From contig NZ_JABWRP020000004.1 of the NCBI RefSeq assembly GCF_014269035.2, positions 62,001 to 126,000 of the forward strand: 64,000 nt of DNA. The letters run 5' to 3'. A program made the position numbers and the translations under genes. Below, one piece after another: positions 9,307-18,913 of this stretch (positions within the stretch are counted from its first letter, which is position 1; every line of letters starts with the position of its first letter). The DNA is from Pseudomonas vlassakiae. GTDB taxonomy: Bacteria; Pseudomonadota; Gammaproteobacteria; Pseudomonadales; Pseudomonadaceae. The notes beneath the pieces are model-generated. The model saw only the letters and a program-made list of their open reading frames with translations, did not search any database and was not told the origin of the DNA.

Positions 9307-9373
9307 ATGGGTACAGGCCTTGCGCGAGTGTCAGGGCTGGCGGGTGCATGCCGGCAGATTTGCAGCGCCCATC

Positions 9374-9785
9374 AGATCGAGCGCCGCCCGCGCGGCGCAT
9401 CGCGGATAAATCCGCTCCTACGTCTGTTTCGGGCCAGTCCGGCCTGCGAGGTCACCGCTGTCCGCCTTGTTTGTCCCATTCAATACCGAAGAGCGCGCAA
9501 GGGTGCAGGATTAACTGGCCCGGACGTCTGTTTCGGGCCAGGCCGGCCTGCGAGGTCACCGCTGTCCGCCTTGTTTGTCCCATTCAATACCGAAGAGCGC
9601 GCAAGGGTGCAGGATTAACTGGCCCGAACGTCTGTTTAGGGCCAGTCCGGCCTGCGAGGTCTCCGCTGTCCGCCTGTTTGTCCCATTCAGTACCGAAGAG
9701 CGCGTAAGGGTGCAGGATTAACTGGCCCGAAACAGACGTAGGAGCGGATTTATCCGCGATGCGCCGCGCGGGCGGCGCTCGATCT
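9374..9785. repeat. Perfect 65-bp inverted repeats enclosing three 104-bp tandem repeats
   Basis: The left arm 9374-9438 and right arm 9721-9785 are exact reverse complements over 65 bp. Each arm contains a REP-like core (gcggataaatccgctcctac). Between them a unit beginning acgtctgttt is repeated in tandem from 9420, 9524 and 9628; the spacing is 104 bp, and the third copy is shortened by one base and carries a few substitutions. The first unit starts inside the left arm and the end of the third runs into the right arm. Short reading frames here are repeats of each other and lack ribosome sites, so the island appears non-coding. It fills most of the 660-bp putA/acyl-CoA dehydrogenase gap. Confidence 0.93.
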
Positions 9786-9921
9786 CACAGGCGCTGTAAA
9801 AATCAAGGCAGGCACCTGTATGCCCCCACCTTTTCTATAGCCATATCACCCAAACCTATTAACCTCCCCCCATCCCGCCCAACCCCCTAGACTCGCTGCA
9901 TCCCGCCTCAGGACCGCCCCC

Positions 9922-11724
9922 ATGCCCGAGACCCTGCTCAGCCCCCGCAACCTCGCCTTCGAACTCTACGAAGTCCTCGACGCCGAAGCCCTGACCCAGC
10001 GCCCGCGCTTCGCCGAGCACAGCCGCGAAACCTTCGACGCGGCCCTGACCACCGCGCGCACCATCGCCGAAAAGTACTTCGCCCCGCACAACCGCAAAGC
10101 CGACGAAAACGAGCCGCGCTACGTGGACGGCCGCGCCGAACTGATCCCTGAGGTGAAGCCCGCCGTCGACGCCTTTCTGGAAGCCGGCTTCCTCAACGCC
10201 AACCGCGATTTCGAAGTCGGCGGCATGCAACTGCCCAGCCTGGTCTCACAGGCCTGTTTCGCCCACTTCCAGGCGGCCAACGCCGGCACCACGGCCTACC
10301 CTTTCCTGACCATGGGCGCGGCCAACCTGATCGAGAGCTTCGGCACCGAAGCGCAGAAGCGCCTGTACCTGCAGCCGATGATCGAAGGCCGTTATTTCGG
10401 CACCATGGCGTTGACCGAGCCCCACGCGGGGTCGTCGCTGGCCGATATCCGCACCCGCACCGAACCCGCTGGCGATGGCACCTACCGGCTCAAGGGCAAC
10501 AAGATCTTCATCTCCGGTGGCGACCACGAACTGTCGGAGAACATCGTGCACATGGTGCTGGCCAAGCTGCCGGACGCACCGCCCGGCGTGAAGGGCATTT
10601 CGCTGTTCATCGTGCCAAAGTACCTGGTCAATGAAGACGGCAGCCGCGGCCCGCGCAATGACGTGCTGCTGGCCGGTCTGTTCCATAAGATGGGCTGGCG
10701 CGGCACCACCTCCACCGCACTGAATTTCGGCGACAACGGTCATTGCGTCGGCTACCTGGTCGGCCAGCCCCACCAAGGCCTTGCGTGCATGTTCCAGATG
10801 ATGAACGAGGCACGCATCGGCGTTGGCATGGGCGCGGTGATGCTCGGGTACGCCGGCTACCTCTACTCCCTGGAGTACGCCCGCCAGCGGCCACAGGGCC
10901 GGTTGCCGGACAACAAGGACCCGCACAGCCCGGCAGTGACTATCATCGAACACACCGACGTGAAGCGCATGCTGCTGGCACAGAAGGCTTATGTGGAAGG
11001 CGCCTTCGACCTGGGCTTGTATGCCGCGCGCCTGTTCGACGACACCCACAGCGCCAGCGACGAAGGCGCACGCAAACAGGCCCAGCAACTGCTCGACCTG
11101 CTGACCCCGATCGTCAAGTCCTGGCCGTCGACCTTCTGCCTCAAGGCCAATGAACTGGCGATCCAGATTCTCGGTGGCCACGGCTACACCCGCGAATACC
11201 CGGTGGAGCAGTACTACCGCGACAACCGCCTGAACCCGATCCATGAAGGCACCGAGGGCATCCAGTCGCTCGACCTGCTGGGCCGCAAGCTGGCGCAGAA
11301 CAACGGTGCCGGCCTCAAGCAGCTGATCCGCCTGATCGCCGCCAGCGCCGAGCGCGCCAGCCATCACCCGCGCCTGGACACCCTGCGTCAGCCGCTGGAA
11401 CAGTTGGTCAATCGCCTGCAATCCGTGACCCTGGCGCTGCTCGGCGACATGGCCGAGGGCAACGTTGCAGGCGCCCTGGCCAACTCCGCCCTGTACCTCA
11501 AGGTCTTCGGCCACTGCGTGATCGGCTGGCGCTGGCTGGAACAGGCGATCTACGCCGAGCTCGGCCTGCTGAAAGGCAATGCCGCTGACCGCGACTTCTA
11601 CCTCGGCAAGCTGCATGCCGCGCGTTATTTCCTGACTTGGGAAATTCCCGCCTGCCATAATGACCTGGCATTGCTCGAGGCACGCGACGACACTTGCCTC
11701 ACCATGCAAGACGGGTGGTTCTAG
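9922..11724 (+). CDS. Acyl-CoA dehydrogenase (long, C-terminally extended type)
   Basis: 600 aa. An FAD-dependent oxidoreductase that introduces a 2,3 double bond into an acyl-CoA thioester. The conserved flavin/substrate loop TEPHAGSSLADIRTRTEP lies near residue 166, and the C-terminal helical domain has LGGHGYTREYPVEQYYRD and HEGTEGIQ, whose Glu is the usual catalytic base of this subfamily. It is about 200 residues longer than classical acyl-CoA dehydrogenases because of a C-terminal extension, as in DmdC/FadE5-like enzymes. It stands upstream of the TldD-like gene, with only 31 bp between them, so they may be co-transcribed. Chain-length preference cannot be read from sequence. Confidence 0.9.
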   Translation: MPETLLSPRNLAFELYEVLDAEALTQRPRFAEHSRETFDAALTTARTIAEKYFAPHNRKADENEPRYVDGRAELIPEVKPAVDAFLEAGFLNANRDFEVGGMQLPSLVSQACFAHFQAANAGTTAYPFLTMGAANLIESFGTEAQKRLYLQPMIEGRYFGTMALTEPHAGSSLADIRTRTEPAGDGTYRLKGNKIFISGGDHELSENIVHMVLAKLPDAPPGVKGISLFIVPKYLVNEDGSRGPRNDVLLAGLFHKMGWRGTTSTALNFGDNGHCVGYLVGQPHQGLACMFQMMNEARIGVGMGAVMLGYAGYLYSLEYARQRPQGRLPDNKDPHSPAVTIIEHTDVKRMLLAQKAYVEGAFDLGLYAARLFDDTHSASDEGARKQAQQLLDLLTPIVKSWPSTFCLKANELAIQILGGHGYTREYPVEQYYRDNRLNPIHEGTEGIQSLDLLGRKLAQNNGAGLKQLIRLIAASAERASHHPRLDTLRQPLEQLVNRLQSVTLALLGDMAEGNVAGALANSALYLKVFGHCVIGWRWLEQAIYAELGLLKGNAADRDFYLGKLHAARYFLTWEIPACHNDLALLEARDDTCLTMQDGWF

Positions 11725-11755
11725 GGGGAGCCACTGTGAAAACGGAGGCTTCCAG

Positions 11756-13198
11756 ATGTTCGATTCCAGCGCCCTGCTGCGCCAGCGCTTTGCCGCGCTG
11801 CGCAGTACGGCCGATGTGTATTCCCTGCGCCATGTGAAACAGTCGCACCAGGCGCTTTCGGTTCGCCGCAATGTCGCCGAGCCACCGGCCTTCAGCCACG
11901 ACGAGGGCGCCATGCTCACCGTACGGCTCAATGGCGTGGAGGCCTATGCGGCTACTGCCGACCTGTCCCAGGCCGGCCTGCAACGAGCGCTGGACCAGGC
12001 CGAGGCCCTGGCGCGGCAGATCGCCCCGTACAACCTGCTCGACCTGCGCCAGCAGCCGGTGACAAGCGCTCGCCACGATCACATTTCACCCAATTTCGAC
12101 CAGCCGGTACCCAGCCTTGCCGACTGCCTTGGCCTGCTTGCCGCCGAATCGGCCAGCGTGCCCAAGGACAGCCGCCTGGTGGACTGGCAGGCCAGCCTGG
12201 GCCTGAGCCTGGTCGAGCAGACCTACCTGAACTCGGCTGGCGCCGAACTGCGCCATGCCCAGCGCTTCCTGTTCCCGGGGCTGAGCGTTACCGCCAGCGA
12301 CGGCCAGGACAGCCAGAGCCGCAGCCTGGGCCGCGACAACTTCGGCCAGCAAGGGGGTTTCGAAATCGTCGAGCGCTGTGGCCTGGTCGGCGCGGCCCGC
12401 CAGGTCGCCGATGAGGCCTTGCAGCTGCTGCTGGCACCCAACACCCCTGGCGGCGCGCGCGACCTGCTGCTGATGCCCGACCAGATGATGCTGCAGATCC
12501 ACGAGTCCATCGGCCATCCGCTGGAGATGGACCGCATCCTCGGTGACGAGCGCAACTACGCCGGCACCAGCTTCGTCAAAGCCAGCGACTTCGGTCACCT
12601 GCAATACGGCTCCAGCCTGCTCAACGTCACCTTCGACCCGACCATCGGCGAAGAGCTGGCCAGCTACAGCTTCGATGATGACGGGACCGCCGCCAGCAAG
12701 CAGTTCCTGATCCGCGATGGCCTGCTGCTGCGCCCGTTGGGGGGCGCCCTGTCGCAGTTCCGCTCAGGCCTGGATGGGGTTGCCAACAGCCGCGCCTGCA
12801 GCTGGAACCGTGCCCCCATCGACCGCATGGCAAACCTCAACATCGAACCGGGCGACCAAACCCTCGAACAACTGATCCAGGGCATCGAGCACGGCATCCT
12901 GATGCGCACCAACCGCTCCTGGTCGATCGACGATGCGCGCAACAAGTTCCAGTTCGGCTGCGAATGGGGCCAGCTGATCGAGGATGGCGAGCTCAAGGGC
13001 ATCGTCAAGAACCCTAACTACCGCGGCATCTCCGCACAGTTCTGGCGCAACCTCGCGGCTGTCGGCGACCGCAGCACCTTCCAGGTCCTCGGTACGCCCA
13101 ACTGTGGCAAGGGCGAACCCAACCAGGTGGTACGGGTCGGGCATGCCTCACCCGCCTGCGTGTTCCGCCAGATCGATGTATTCGGAGGAGACGCCTGA
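11756..13198 (+). CDS. TldD/PmbA-family metalloprotease, TldD-like subunit
   Basis: 480 aa. TldD and TldE/PmbA proteins form a zinc-dependent heterodimeric protease that acts on unfolded or modified peptides. The catalytic zinc motif is visible as HESIGHPLEMD (HExxxH) near residue 247. The start is placed at ATG 11756, because GGAGG lies 7 nt upstream; the frame is open further upstream but only in the tail of the acyl-CoA dehydrogenase gene. Its stop overlaps the next start as TGATG, so the partner gene is translationally coupled. This pair is divergent from canonical tldD/pmbA and may be a second, paralogous pair, so no symbol is given. Confidence 0.88.
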   Translation: MFDSSALLRQRFAALRSTADVYSLRHVKQSHQALSVRRNVAEPPAFSHDEGAMLTVRLNGVEAYAATADLSQAGLQRALDQAEALARQIAPYNLLDLRQQPVTSARHDHISPNFDQPVPSLADCLGLLAAESASVPKDSRLVDWQASLGLSLVEQTYLNSAGAELRHAQRFLFPGLSVTASDGQDSQSRSLGRDNFGQQGGFEIVERCGLVGAARQVADEALQLLLAPNTPGGARDLLLMPDQMMLQIHESIGHPLEMDRILGDERNYAGTSFVKASDFGHLQYGSSLLNVTFDPTIGEELASYSFDDDGTAASKQFLIRDGLLLRPLGGALSQFRSGLDGVANSRACSWNRAPIDRMANLNIEPGDQTLEQLIQGIEHGILMRTNRSWSIDDARNKFQFGCEWGQLIEDGELKGIVKNPNYRGISAQFWRNLAAVGDRSTFQVLGTPNCGKGEPNQVVRVGHASPACVFRQIDVFGGDA

Positions 13199-14517
13199 TG
13201 AAACCGGTTTTCGAAGCCCTGCTCGCGGATGTGCGCCACGCCCTGCAAGCCGACGAGCAATTTACCCTCGGCTACAGTGCCGAACAGTCGCAGTTCGTGC
13301 GTTTCAACCATGCCAAGGTGCGCCAGGCCGGCGAAGTGAGCCAGGCCAGCGCGCAACTGCGCTTGATCCGCGATGGCCGCCAGGCGGAACAGCAAGTGAC
13401 CCTGAGTGGCGACCCGCAGCTTGACCGGCAACGCCTGATCGCGGCGCTGGAGCAGTTGCGCCAGACACTACCGATGCTGACGCTCGACCCATACCTGAGC
13501 CTCGACGAAAGCGCGTGGCACAGCGACAGCCAGCAGCAACAGCCGTTGCCCGAACTGAACGAAGTGCTGGCCCTGCTCGAACATGAGGCCGGTGACCTGG
13601 ACCTGGTCGGCATCTACGCCGCCGGCCCGATCTTCCGCGGCTTCGCCAGCTCGTTCGGGGCCATTGGCTGGCATCAGGCCAACAGCTTCAACTTCGACTG
13701 GAGCCTGTTCCACGAAAACGGCGAGGCGGTGAAGGCCAACTATGCCGGCCAGTTGTGGAACGCCGACGACTTTACCGCCCGCCTTCGCCTCGCTCGGCAA
13801 CAGCTGGGCTTCCTCGGCCGCCCGGCAATTACCCTCAAGCCCGGCCGCTACCGCGCTTTCCTGGCACCTGCGGCCATGGACGAAATCGCCGGCATGCTCT
13901 GCTGGGGCGGTTTCTCCGCGCAGGCCCTGGCCACCGGTAACAGCGCCCTGCAGCGCTTGTACAACGGCGATGCACAACTGCACCCGCTGGTGAATTTCAG
14001 CGAGCAGGTCAGCGGCTCACTGAGCCCGGCATTCAGCGACGAGGGCTCACCGCGCCTGGATGTACCGTTGATCCAGCAGGGTCAGGCGATGCAGCGGCTG
14101 GTCAGCGCCCGCAGCGCAGCGGAGTTCGAGTTGCGGGCCAATGGAGCCGACAGCTACGAGTCGCCGTGCGCCCTGAGCTTGGCGCCCGGTGGCTTGCCCC
14201 GCGAGCAGATTCTGGAGCGGCTCGGTACCGGGCTGTACATCAGCAACCTGTGGTACCTGAACTACTCTGACCTGCCGGCGGCACGCATGACCGGGCTGAC
14301 CCGCTTCGCTACTTTCTGGGTGGAGAACGGTGAGATCCAGGGGCCGGTGAGCACCATGCGCTTCGATGACAGCCTGTACAGTCTGCTGGGGAGCCAATTG
14401 GAGGACCTGACGCAGGAGCGCGAGATGATCCTGTCGACCAGCACCTACGGGCAGCGCAGTACCGGGTCGAGTCATCTGCCGGGGGCGCTGGTCAAAGGGC
14501 TGACCCTGACATTGTAA
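13198..14517 (+). CDS. TldD/PmbA-family protein, PmbA/TldE-like subunit
   Basis: 439 aa. Partner of the preceding TldD-like protease. In known pairs this subunit lacks the zinc site and completes the substrate channel; accordingly no HExxxH is found here. Conserved family features include the Gly-rich loop near GLYISNLWYLNYSD and the closing LPGALVKGLTLTL beta segment. The start ATG shares one base with the upstream stop (TGATG). No independent promoter was seen. It is followed by a REP-like inverted pair and the MFS gene. Confidence 0.88.
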   Translation: MKPVFEALLADVRHALQADEQFTLGYSAEQSQFVRFNHAKVRQAGEVSQASAQLRLIRDGRQAEQQVTLSGDPQLDRQRLIAALEQLRQTLPMLTLDPYLSLDESAWHSDSQQQQPLPELNEVLALLEHEAGDLDLVGIYAAGPIFRGFASSFGAIGWHQANSFNFDWSLFHENGEAVKANYAGQLWNADDFTARLRLARQQLGFLGRPAITLKPGRYRAFLAPAAMDEIAGMLCWGGFSAQALATGNSALQRLYNGDAQLHPLVNFSEQVSGSLSPAFSDEGSPRLDVPLIQQGQAMQRLVSARSAAEFELRANGADSYESPCALSLAPGGLPREQILERLGTGLYISNLWYLNYSDLPAARMTGLTRFATFWVENGEIQGPVSTMRFDDSLYSLLGSQLEDLTQEREMILSTSTYGQRSTGSSHLPGALVKGLTLTL

Positions 14518-14525
14518 TTGGCCTT

Positions 14526-14600
14526 GCCGGCCCTATCGCGGCTCATACAGGGATCGCATACTCCCTGTAGGAGCGGCTTTGGCCGCGACAGGGCCGGCAC
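14526..14600. repeat. REP-like inverted pair between the PmbA-like gene and mdtD-like gene
   Basis: gccggccctatcgcggc (from 14526) is mirrored by gccgcgacagggccggc (to about 14599), one base different, with a second REP-like core ctgtaggagcggctttggccgcg inside. The resulting cruciform could end the tldE-like transcript. Confidence 0.7.
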
Positions 14601-14617
14601 TGACGGAAGAGCAAGCC

Positions 14618-16045
14618 ATGCCCGAACGTACCCCGCTGGACCCGACCACCGCCCGCTGGCTGCCCTGGGTGGTGGCCATCGCCTTCTTCATGCAATCCCT
14701 GGACGGCACCATCCTCAATACCGCCCTGCCGGCCATGGCCCGCTCGCTGGCTGAAGACCCCCTGCGCATGCAGGGCGTGATCATCGCCTACATGCTCACC
14801 GTGGCCCTGCTGATCCCCGCCTCCGGCTGGATCGCCGACCGCTTCGGCACCAAGCGCATCTTCTTCAGCGCCATCATGCTGTTCAGCTTCGGCTCGCTAT
14901 TGTGCGCCACGGCCAACAGCCTCGGCTTCCTGATCTTCGCCCGCATCGTGCAGGGCCTGGGCGGCGCGCTGATGCTCCCCGTCGGGCGCCTGGTGGTGCT
15001 GCGCGCCTACCCGCGAACCGAGCTGGTGCGGATCATGAGCTTCATCACCATCCCCGGCCTGCTCGGCCCGCTGCTGGGCCCGACCCTGGGCGGCTGGCTG
15101 GTGGAAATCCTCAGCTGGCACTGGATCTTCCTGCTCAACCTGCCAGTCGGTGCGCTGGGCTGCTATGCCGTGTGGAAGTTCATACCCGACCTGCGCGGGG
15201 CCGAGCGCACCCGCTTCGACGGCCCCGGCTTCATCCTGTTCGGCGCGGCGATGGTGCTGATCACCATCGCAATGGAAGGCCTGGGCGAGCTGCACCTGCC
15301 ACACCTGCGGGTGATGTTGCTGCTGTTCGCTGGCATGGCCTGCCTGGCGGCCTATTGGCTGCGCGCCGGGCGCGACCCGGAACCGCTGTTCTCACCCAGC
15401 CTGTTCCGCGTGCGCACGTTCGCCATCGGCATCCTCGGCAATCTGTTCGCGCGCCTGGGCAGCGGTGCCCTGCCGTTTCTGGTGCCGTTGCTGCTGCAGG
15501 TGGCGCTGGGCTATTCGCCGGCCCAGGCTGGCATGAGCATGATTCCGCTGGCCGCCTCGGCGATGCTCGCCAAGTCGGTCGCCCGCTCGCTGATAGAGCG
15601 GCTGGGCTATCGCATCGTGCTGACCGGCAACACGTTGCTGCTGGGCATCCTGCTGGCCAGCCTGGGCCTGGTCGACGAGCAGACGCCGTATGCGCTGCTG
15701 CTGGTGCAGTTGGCCCTGCTTGGCGCCGTCAATTCGATGCAGTTCACGGCCATGAACACAGTGACCCTGATCGACCTCGACGACGCCAGCGCCAGCAGCG
15801 GCAACAGCCTGCTGTCGGTGGTCGCGCAGTTGTCGCTGAGTCTCGGTGTGGCCTGCGCCGGTGCCCTGCTCGGCGGTTTCACCGCAGCGGGCAGCGCCGA
15901 CGGTGTGGAAACCACGCTCGGCGCGTTCCAGCTGACCTTCGTCACCATCGGCGTGATGGCCATGCTGGCGGCTGCCATCTTCCTGCAACTGTCGCCGACG
16001 GACGGAAGGCGTGCCCGTCGTCCGGAACAACACATGGAGTCGTAG
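14618..16045 (+). CDS. mdtD: MFS exporter, DHA2 family, MdtD-like
   Basis: 475 aa, close to the 471 aa of E. coli MdtD, with about 14 hydrophobic helices. It resembles MdtD along its length: FFMQSLDGTILNTALPAMA in helix 1, PASGWIADRFGTKRIFF (MFS motif A) between helices 2 and 3, LGPTLGGWLVEILSWHWIF in helix 5, and SSGNSLLSVVAQLSLSLGV near the C-terminus. It is a proton-driven drug or metabolite exporter of the inner membrane. The ATG at 14618 is preferred over an in-frame ATG 39 bp upstream because GGAAG lies 8 nt before it and the extra residues fall in REP sequence. The true substrate is unknown; MdtD itself is poorly characterised. Confidence 0.85.
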   Translation: MPERTPLDPTTARWLPWVVAIAFFMQSLDGTILNTALPAMARSLAEDPLRMQGVIIAYMLTVALLIPASGWIADRFGTKRIFFSAIMLFSFGSLLCATANSLGFLIFARIVQGLGGALMLPVGRLVVLRAYPRTELVRIMSFITIPGLLGPLLGPTLGGWLVEILSWHWIFLLNLPVGALGCYAVWKFIPDLRGAERTRFDGPGFILFGAAMVLITIAMEGLGELHLPHLRVMLLLFAGMACLAAYWLRAGRDPEPLFSPSLFRVRTFAIGILGNLFARLGSGALPFLVPLLLQVALGYSPAQAGMSMIPLAASAMLAKSVARSLIERLGYRIVLTGNTLLLGILLASLGLVDEQTPYALLLVQLALLGAVNSMQFTAMNTVTLIDLDDASASSGNSLLSVVAQLSLSLGVACAGALLGGFTAAGSADGVETTLGAFQLTFVTIGVMAMLAAAIFLQLSPTDGRRARRPEQHMES

Positions 16046-16109
16046 GGCGAATGGCCACGAGGCTGGTAAACTGTTCGGCATTTTTCGCTTCGCACCGCAG
16101 GCCCGCCTC

Positions 16110-17492
<1,383 letters not shown>

Positions 17493-17516
17493 CCTATTTT
17501 GGGGGCCGCTTCGCGC

Positions 17517-17610
17517 CCCTTTCGCGACACAAGGCCGCTCCCACAGTGTATTGCGCAAATTTCAGATCATGTGCGATCTCTTGTGGGAGCGGCCTTGTGT
17601 CGCGAAAGGG
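17517..17610. repeat. REP-like inverted pair (REPIN-type), 29-bp perfect arms
   Basis: Arms 17517-17545 and 17582-17610 are exact reverse complements over 29 bp (core aaggccgctcccaca), separated by 36 bp. It lies just downstream of dbpA and ends 25 bp before the next ribosome site. The same core recurs at 29726-29798 and 54261-54385. Confidence 0.88.
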
Positions 17611-17648
17611 CTGCAAAGCAGCCCCAGCAATTCCGAAGAGGTAACACC

Positions 17649-18830
17649 GTGCACTCCACCGACGTGATCATCCTCGGCGCTGGCGCCGCCGGCCTGATGT
17701 GCGCCCAGCTCAGCGCCCGCCGCGGGCGCCGGGTGTTGCTGCTCGACCACGCCAACAAGCCCGGCAAGAAGATCCTGATGTCGGGCGGCGGGCGCTGCAA
17801 TTTCACCAACCTGTACACCGAGCCGGCCAACTTCCTCTCGCAGAACGCGCACTTCTGCAAGTCGGCCCTGGCCCGCTACACCCAGTGGGACTTCATCGAA
17901 CTGGTGAGCAAGCATGGCGTGCCGTACCACGAGAAGAAGCTCGGCCAGCTGTTCTGCGACAACAAGGCCAGCGACATCCTCGACATGCTGTTGGCCGAAT
18001 GCGACGACGCGGGTGCCGAAATCCGCATGCACACCAGCATCGAACACATCGAGAAGACCGAAACCGGCTACCTGCTGCAGACCAGCGGTGGGCAGTTCGC
18101 CTGCCAGTCGCTGGTGATCGCCACTGGTGGCCTGTCGATCCCGACCCTGGGCGCCACCGGCTTCGGTTACCAGGTGGCCCGCCAGTTCGGCCACACCCTG
18201 CTGCCGACCCGCGCCGGGCTGGTGCCGTTCACCATCACCGAGCCCCAACTCAAGGCACTGTGCACCGAATTGTCGGGCACTTCGCTGGACTGCACTGCCA
18301 GTTGCAACGGCACCAGCTTCCGCGAAAACCTGCTGTTCACCCATCGCGGCCTCAGCGGCCCGGCGATCCTGCAGATCTCGTCGTTCTGGGAAGCCGGCGA
18401 CACCGTGGAAATCAACCTGCTGCCCGATCGCGATGCGCTGGCCTGGCTGCAGCAGATGCAGGCCGAACGTGCCAACGCCGAACTGAAGACCGTGCTGGGC
18501 GAGGTGTTCACCCGCAAGCTGGCCAACCTGCTGGCCGAGCAATGGTTCGAGTCCCGCCCCATGAAGCAGTACACCCCCGGGGAACTGGCGCAGATCGCCG
18601 AAAAACTGGCGAACTGGCAAGTGGTGCCGGCCGGCACCGAAGGCTACCGCACGGCGGAAGTGACCCTCGGCGGGGTCGACACCCGCGAAGTGTCATCCAA
18701 GACCATGGAATCGCTGAAGAGCCCCGGCCTGTATTTCATCGGCGAGGTGCTCGACGTTACCGGCCATCTGGGCGGTTTCAATTTCCAGTGGGCGTGGGCG
18801 TCCGCCAACGCCGCTGCGCAGTTCGTGTAG
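17649..18830 (+). CDS. YhiN-like flavoprotein (HI0933 family NAD(P)/FAD-dependent oxidoreductase)
   Basis: 393 aa (E. coli YhiN about 400). Begins with an FAD-binding Rossmann motif VIILGAGAAGLMCAQLSARR and the family signature KPGKKILMSGGGRCNFTN. The C-terminal part has GGVDTREVSSKTMESLKSPGLY and the second FAD contact GEVLDVTGHLGGFNFQWAWAS, both typical of the HI0933 family. The reaction is not known. The start is GTG 17649, with GAAGAGG 7 nt upstream; the longer open frame runs back into the REP pair. A hairpin with a 9-bp stem (18846-18878) follows the stop. Confidence 0.88.
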   Translation: MHSTDVIILGAGAAGLMCAQLSARRGRRVLLLDHANKPGKKILMSGGGRCNFTNLYTEPANFLSQNAHFCKSALARYTQWDFIELVSKHGVPYHEKKLGQLFCDNKASDILDMLLAECDDAGAEIRMHTSIEHIEKTETGYLLQTSGGQFACQSLVIATGGLSIPTLGATGFGYQVARQFGHTLLPTRAGLVPFTITEPQLKALCTELSGTSLDCTASCNGTSFRENLLFTHRGLSGPAILQISSFWEAGDTVEINLLPDRDALAWLQQMQAERANAELKTVLGEVFTRKLANLLAEQWFESRPMKQYTPGELAQIAEKLANWQVVPAGTEGYRTAEVTLGGVDTREVSSKTMESLKSPGLYFIGEVLDVTGHLGGFNFQWAWASANAAAQFV

Positions 18831-18845
18831 AGTAGAATCCATTCA

Positions 18846-18878
18846 GCAGCACGGAACGCTTCTTGCTGGCCGTGCTGC
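18846..18878. terminator. Hairpin after the YhiN-like gene
   Basis: gcagcacgg (18846-18854) pairs with ccgtgctgc (18870-18878) across a 15-nt loop. There is no T-run, so it is a weak terminator candidate or a leader element of the next gene. Confidence 0.4.
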
Positions 18879-18913
18879 AATGCATTCATTCGATCACTGC
18901 CTAGCAGGCCATC

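Noticed and set aside
9307..9707. Two overlapping open frames with repeated peptide units in the putA/acyl-CoA dehydrogenase gap
   Set aside because: The repeats in the peptide follow the 104-bp DNA repeats. The frames lack ribosome sites, and the repeat unit is not a multiple of three, so each copy is read in a different frame.
9420..9731. CRISPR-like array
   Set aside because: Units are 104 bp and contiguous with no unique spacers, and no cas genes are present.
11660..11755. Longer TldD-like protein starting inside the acyl-CoA dehydrogenase gene
   Set aside because: The GGAGG site 7 nt before ATG 11756 and the normal length of the protein favour the shorter form.
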